From: Bacillaceae bacterium
GTDB lineage: Bacteria; Bacillota; Bacilli; Bacillales; Alkalibacillaceae
Direction of reading: 5' to 3'
Length of the DNA stretch: 64,000 nucleotides
NCBI GenBank assembly: GCA_017656265.1
Contig: JACDOD010000004.1
Location: 186,001 to 250,000 of the forward strand
Shown here piece after piece: positions 60,920 through 64,000 of the stretch. The position numbers and the translations under genes were made by a program. Below the pieces are notes generated by a model, which was given only the letters and a program-made list of their open reading frames with translations, was not told where the DNA came from and searched no databases. Each line of letters begins with the position of its first letter. The stretch's first letter is position 1.

Positions 60920-62344
60920 ATGACTTTCATGCTTCTGTTATTATTTGCTATTTTTATGATGTCGATGGGGATTTTTTTGTTTATTTTCTTTAAGGAGTAT
61001 GTATTCAGCAAATATATCTCTATCTATTTAATGTGTCTGGCTTTATGGCAAATGGATGTTGCCGTTTTATATGGGGTTGATTTTTTTGCGAAAGATACAA
61101 TCGATATCCTTTTTCGTATTTTTAGGGCTGGACCAGCACTCATCTTGCCTTTTCTGGTGACTACATTTTATATGTTTGTAAAACATTTTGATATAAATGT
61201 AAAAGGGATTTATAAAGTTATTTCAAACCGGTATTTTTTGCTGGCTTCTTATGCCTGGGGAGTATTTATTTACGTTTCTGGTTTTACAGGTTTTCAAATT
61301 AAAGAAGTTGAAGAGGTTGCAAATTATATAGAACCTTATCTGTATCCAGTATACAATTCTGGAATTTATTTTTTTTATAGTCATGTGGCTTTATATATTA
61401 TCATTTCTATTCATCTTTTTATATATGGTCTGACGATTAAGATGAAAAACTTGCGCATCCTGTTTGTTACCTTTTATTCCTCAGCTCTGATGATCGGGCT
61501 GTTGGGGATCCTTAACTTTTCTGTTGAATTTCGGCTGCTCCCTACAAGTGTGGGCATTGTCATCACATCACTTGGTGTCTTTTTTGCTTATATGAGTTTT
61601 CAGCGGTTCATCATTGAGGATATACACGAACGAGCCAAAAAACAATCCAATATTCATTATTTAAAATCCAATACATCAACTCTGCTGCATGAACTGAGAA
61701 ACCCAATTACTATTTTAAAAGGTTTTATTGATCTGCTGAAACAATTCCGTTCGTATGATGAAAAAACAGGAGAACTTTTAAAACAAACGGACCTTGCCGT
61801 CAGACACTTGAATCAAATAGTGGAAGGCTATTCTGATTTTATTTTGAGTGGGAAAATGGAGGTAGCACGATGTTCCATTCATCGAATAGTGGACGAGTCT
61901 ATTCAAATGATGGACATAAAAGCTGCTAAGAAAAAAATTCGTATAACGCGTACGTATAAGGGAGAAGAGGTTTTCATCAAAGCAGACGAGGACAGACTGA
62001 GACAGGTATTTATCAATCTCATTAAAAATAGCATTGAGGCTATACCTGATGACCGGGAAAGGCGGGAAATTAAGCTTGTCATTCATGAAAAATCCAACAA
62101 TGTGATTATAGATATTGTTGATACTGGGGCAGGCATTGCCAGGGATAAATGGGATTTGATTTTTACGCCCTTTGAATCCAGCAAACCTTCTGGAATGGGG
62201 TTAGGTTTGTCAATTGTACACAAGATCATACTGGCACATAATGGGCATATCGAAATCGTAAAAAGCTCTTCTGAAGGAACACATATTCAAGTTACCCTCC
62301 CGACGTATGACTTACAAGAAATGTTTATGTATTTAGGGAATTAA
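60920..62344 (+). CDS. Membrane sensor histidine kinase
   Basis: A 474-residue kinase. About seven membrane helices fill residues 1-235 with no large outside loop, so it senses within or near the membrane. The H box is HELRNPITILKGF with phosphorylated His257, followed by the N box NLIKNSIEAIPD and the glycine boxes DTGAGIARD and GMGLGLSI. No response regulator is adjacent. Its layout resembles sporulation kinases of the KinB group, which feed the Spo0F/Spo0A relay; this is inference. The ribosome site AAAGGA is rather distant (13 bases). Confidence 0.9.
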   Translation: MTFMLLLLFAIFMMSMGIFLFIFFKEYVFSKYISIYLMCLALWQMDVAVLYGVDFFAKDTIDILFRIFRAGPALILPFLVTTFYMFVKHFDINVKGIYKVISNRYFLLASYAWGVFIYVSGFTGFQIKEVEEVANYIEPYLYPVYNSGIYFFYSHVALYIIISIHLFIYGLTIKMKNLRILFVTFYSSALMIGLLGILNFSVEFRLLPTSVGIVITSLGVFFAYMSFQRFIIEDIHERAKKQSNIHYLKSNTSTLLHELRNPITILKGFIDLLKQFRSYDEKTGELLKQTDLAVRHLNQIVEGYSDFILSGKMEVARCSIHRIVDESIQMMDIKAAKKKIRITRTYKGEEVFIKADEDRLRQVFINLIKNSIEAIPDDRERREIKLVIHEKSNNVIIDIVDTGAGIARDKWDLIFTPFESSKPSGMGLGLSIVHKIILAHNGHIEIVKSSSEGTHIQVTLPTYDLQEMFMYLGN

Positions 62345-62454
62345 CGAATTTTACTGTGGATAAGGAAAATTCGTTAATTAGAAAGTTACAAAAACGCTCA
62401 GATAAACCTGATTTTCAGGATCAGCAGAGCTGAGATAAAAAATGAGGTGTTGGA

Positions 62455-63174
62455 ATGATGTCCAAAGATGAAATACGTCATCGAATATGGGAACGGATGA
62501 CTGAAGAAAAGGTTGGGCGATTCCCCTTTCCATTAACCAATCGGATTCCTAACTTCAAAGGAGCTGAAAAAGCAGCCAGTCTCTTTGCTGACCAAACCGT
62601 GTATCAAGATGCTGAGGTTATAAAGGTTAATCCGGATGCTCCTCAGCTTCCCTTAAGACAGCGGGTATTGGCAGATGGAAAAGTGCTTTTAATTCCAACT
62701 CCACGTTTAAGGGCGGGCTTCATTATGATTCGGCCTGAATGGATTCCTGCCGGTGAAGAACGAAAAGCTGCCAGCATAAAGCATATGAAAACATACGGGA
62801 AAGAAATTTCATTAAGAGATCTGCCGAAAATTGACTTAATTGTAGCTGGTTCTGTAGCAGTTCATCGGGATGGCAGGCGAATTGGAAAGGGTGAGGGATA
62901 TTCCGATCGGGAATATGCGATCTTGCGGGAACTGGGACAATCTGCTATGCCGGTTGTCACCACAGTTCATTCTTATCAGGTAGTGGAAGATGATTTGCCC
63001 CGGGCTGAGTTTGATCTGACGCTCGACTGGATTATCACCGAAAAAGAAGTGATTGAAACCCATACACCTTATCGTAAACCTGAGGGAATATTATGGAATC
63101 AGGTGAGCGGTGAAGAGAGAGAAGCAATGCCGGTATTACAAGAGATATGGGATATCACACATGCTGAAAATTGA
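62455..63174 (+). CDS. 5-formyltetrahydrofolate cyclo-ligase family protein
   Basis: A 239-residue protein of the 5-FTHF cyclo-ligase superfamily (NagB-like fold). RHRIWERMTEEKVGRFPFP opens it, VIKVNPDAPQLPLRQR and the signature IGKGEGYSDREYAILREL follow. The glycine-rich site resembles the ATP/folate-binding end of true cyclo-ligases, but overall it is closer to the longer MTHFSD-like branch, whose reaction is not known. GAGGTGTTGG precedes the ATG. Single gene. Confidence 0.85.
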   Translation: MMSKDEIRHRIWERMTEEKVGRFPFPLTNRIPNFKGAEKAASLFADQTVYQDAEVIKVNPDAPQLPLRQRVLADGKVLLIPTPRLRAGFIMIRPEWIPAGEERKAASIKHMKTYGKEISLRDLPKIDLIVAGSVAVHRDGRRIGKGEGYSDREYAILRELGQSAMPVVTTVHSYQVVEDDLPRAEFDLTLDWIITEKEVIETHTPYRKPEGILWNQVSGEEREAMPVLQEIWDITHAEN

Positions 63175-63250
63175 AAAAGTGTCCGGGACTCTAACTACTA
63201 ATGCACAGTCTGAAAAATGATTGATAATAACGGGCAGGTTACGATGAGAA

Positions 63251-63296
63251 AAGGGGCTTCTCTAAGATGGTCGATTGGCATATGAGACAGCCCCTT
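63251..63296. terminator. Hairpin between converging genes
   Basis: AAGGGGCT/AGCCCCTT with additional CTC/GAG pairing and a long loop. No long T run; probable shared terminator. Confidence 0.5.
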
Positions 63297-63301
63297 CATG
63301 T

Positions 63302-63727
63302 TTATATGTCTTTTCCACATTTGGGACAAAAATCAAAATCCTCTTCAACCTTTTCTCCGCAGAATGGGCAGTAATCGCCTTGATACTTTCTTGGGGAAGA
63401 AGATGTTGAGCGATCTATTCTGGTTTCTTTTGAGTCTCCATTGAAACGTATATTTAGCGGATCTGGTTCTTCATCATGATCAGTTATTTCCAGAAGAGAC
63501 ATTCGATTTTTTCCAGTTGCGTTTTTATAATGGAAGATAAACTGAATAACACCCATGCCAATAAAAATAAAACCGAATAACGGAAAAATGATCCCAATCA
63601 TAGGGAAAGGTGCGTCTCGTGTAATAGAATAAGCCATAATGGTCCAAAAAACACCAAAAATAATAGCTCCGATACTTCCCGCAGCCCCCAATGCTGATGG
63701 ACCTCTTCCTGGTTTGATGCTTTTCAT
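63302..63727 (-). CDS. Membrane protein with C-terminal zinc ribbon
   Basis: A 141-residue protein: glycine-rich start (PGRGPSALGAAGS), two membrane helices (about 14-36 and 44-68), a polar linker and a zinc ribbon with two CxxC pairs (YCPFCGEKV...FCPKCGKDI) facing the cytosol. Function unknown. ATG 63727 follows AAAGGAG; the longer frame upstream lacks a ribosome site. It is the second membrane protein here, after MscL, to carry such a ribbon. Confidence 0.82.
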   Translation of the reverse strand: MKSIKPGRGPSALGAAGSIGAIIFGVFWTIMAYSITRDAPFPMIGIIFPLFGFIFIGMGVIQFIFHYKNATGKNRMSLLEITDHDEEPDPLNIRFNGDSKETRIDRSTSSSPRKYQGDYCPFCGEKVEEDFDFCPKCGKDI

Positions 63728-63915
63728 CTGTATGCTCCTTTCTAATACCATATTCATATAATTATACGGACTGGCATAATGAAAAGTTACAGATTTTAAG
63801 AAAATTATCGAGGCATAGAGATATAGATTTTGCAATGAATCATCAGGATAGCCATGTTAACATTAAGTAAAGTATGTTTCAACCTGTTAAAAATGTTCTG
63901 ATCAGGAGGAATTTG

Positions 63916-64000
63916 ATGAAAAATAAACGGAAAATACTCCTCACTTTTGGGGGAATTATTACAGTGATATGGGCACTCGCAACTATATATCTGGCAATAA
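63916..64000 (+). CDS. Partial membrane or exported protein gene
   Basis: ATG 63916 with AGGAGG upstream opens a frame cut by the window end after 28 codons: MKNKRKILLTFGGIITV and further hydrophobic residues, a signal anchor or signal peptide. Nothing more can be said. Confidence 0.65.
   Translation, partial: MKNKRKILLTFGGIITVIWALATIYLAI

Overview
The window looks like chromosome of a low-GC, endospore-forming member of the Bacillaceae, most like the halotolerant or alkaliphilic genera (Virgibacillus, Oceanobacillus, Halobacillus and relatives). This is inferred from strong AGGAGG ribosome binding sites with frequent TTG and GTG starts, sporulation-linked genes (Spo0M, a Spo0E-like peptide, a YjcZ-type small protein, DUF421/DUF1657 proteins), a MotP/MotS sodium-type flagellar stator, and several families of short intergenic hairpin repeats known to be common in such genomes. 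No rRNA, CRISPR array, insertion sequence with a transposase, or intact prophage is visible.

Layout. 0-5.5 kb: acyl-CoA metabolism (CaiB/BaiF CoA transferase, acyl-CoA ligase, and a divergent thiolase-SDR pair). 5.7-8.3 kb: a site-2-type membrane protease, a SigZ-like ECF sigma factor and a cysteine-rich DUF2703 protein. 8.4-10.5 kb: a TetR regulator with its own promoter and palindrome, an alpha/beta hydrolase and a coiled-coil protein. 11.1-17.1 kb: an App-type oligopeptide ABC transporter in the order D-F-A-B-C. 17.6-22.8 kb: an accessory, partly decayed region ending in an intact tRNA-Val(GAC). It holds gene fragments, a membrane protein, a lipoprotein, a DMT transporter and a toxin-antitoxin remnant, separated by copies of the tRNA 3' end.

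23-35 kb: a Clp_N-GNAT fusion, a YndJ-like membrane protein, a LysM/SleB hydrolase, OsmC and thioredoxin-like proteins, then motP-motS behind a cyclic-di-GMP-I riboswitch, an HAD phosphatase, an M29 aminopeptidase and an M1 lipoprotein. 35-38 kb: a triple-PAS GGDEF-EAL protein followed by a Spo0E-like peptide. 38-44 kb: a MarR regulator and a set of hydrolases (serine hydrolase, S33 hydrolase, lactonase-like metallo-beta-lactamase) whose two promoters carry the same ATGACATGTCAT palindrome, followed by SRPBCC and Nudix genes. 44-48 kb: cold-shock protein, CshA-like RNA helicase, YjcZ-like peptide and a subtilase. 48-64 kb: a 2-hydroxyacid dehydrogenase, a MASE3-GGDEF cyclase, DUF1657 and DUF421-DUF1657 genes, a DUF1028-Spo0M operon, glutathione peroxidase, ATP pyrophosphatase, a zincin lipoprotein, a GmhB-like phosphatase, MscL with a zinc ribbon, a sensor histidine kinase and a folate cyclo-ligase family protein.

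Two themes tie genes together. Cyclic-di-GMP is both made or degraded here (two GGDEF proteins with intact inhibitory sites, one with EAL) and sensed (riboswitch ahead of the stator genes). A local MarR regulon is drawn by its palindromes. The clearest candidates for something new are the riboswitch-controlled sodium stator, the MarR hydrolase regulon, the stepwise accretion of modules at tRNA-Val, and several unusual fusions.
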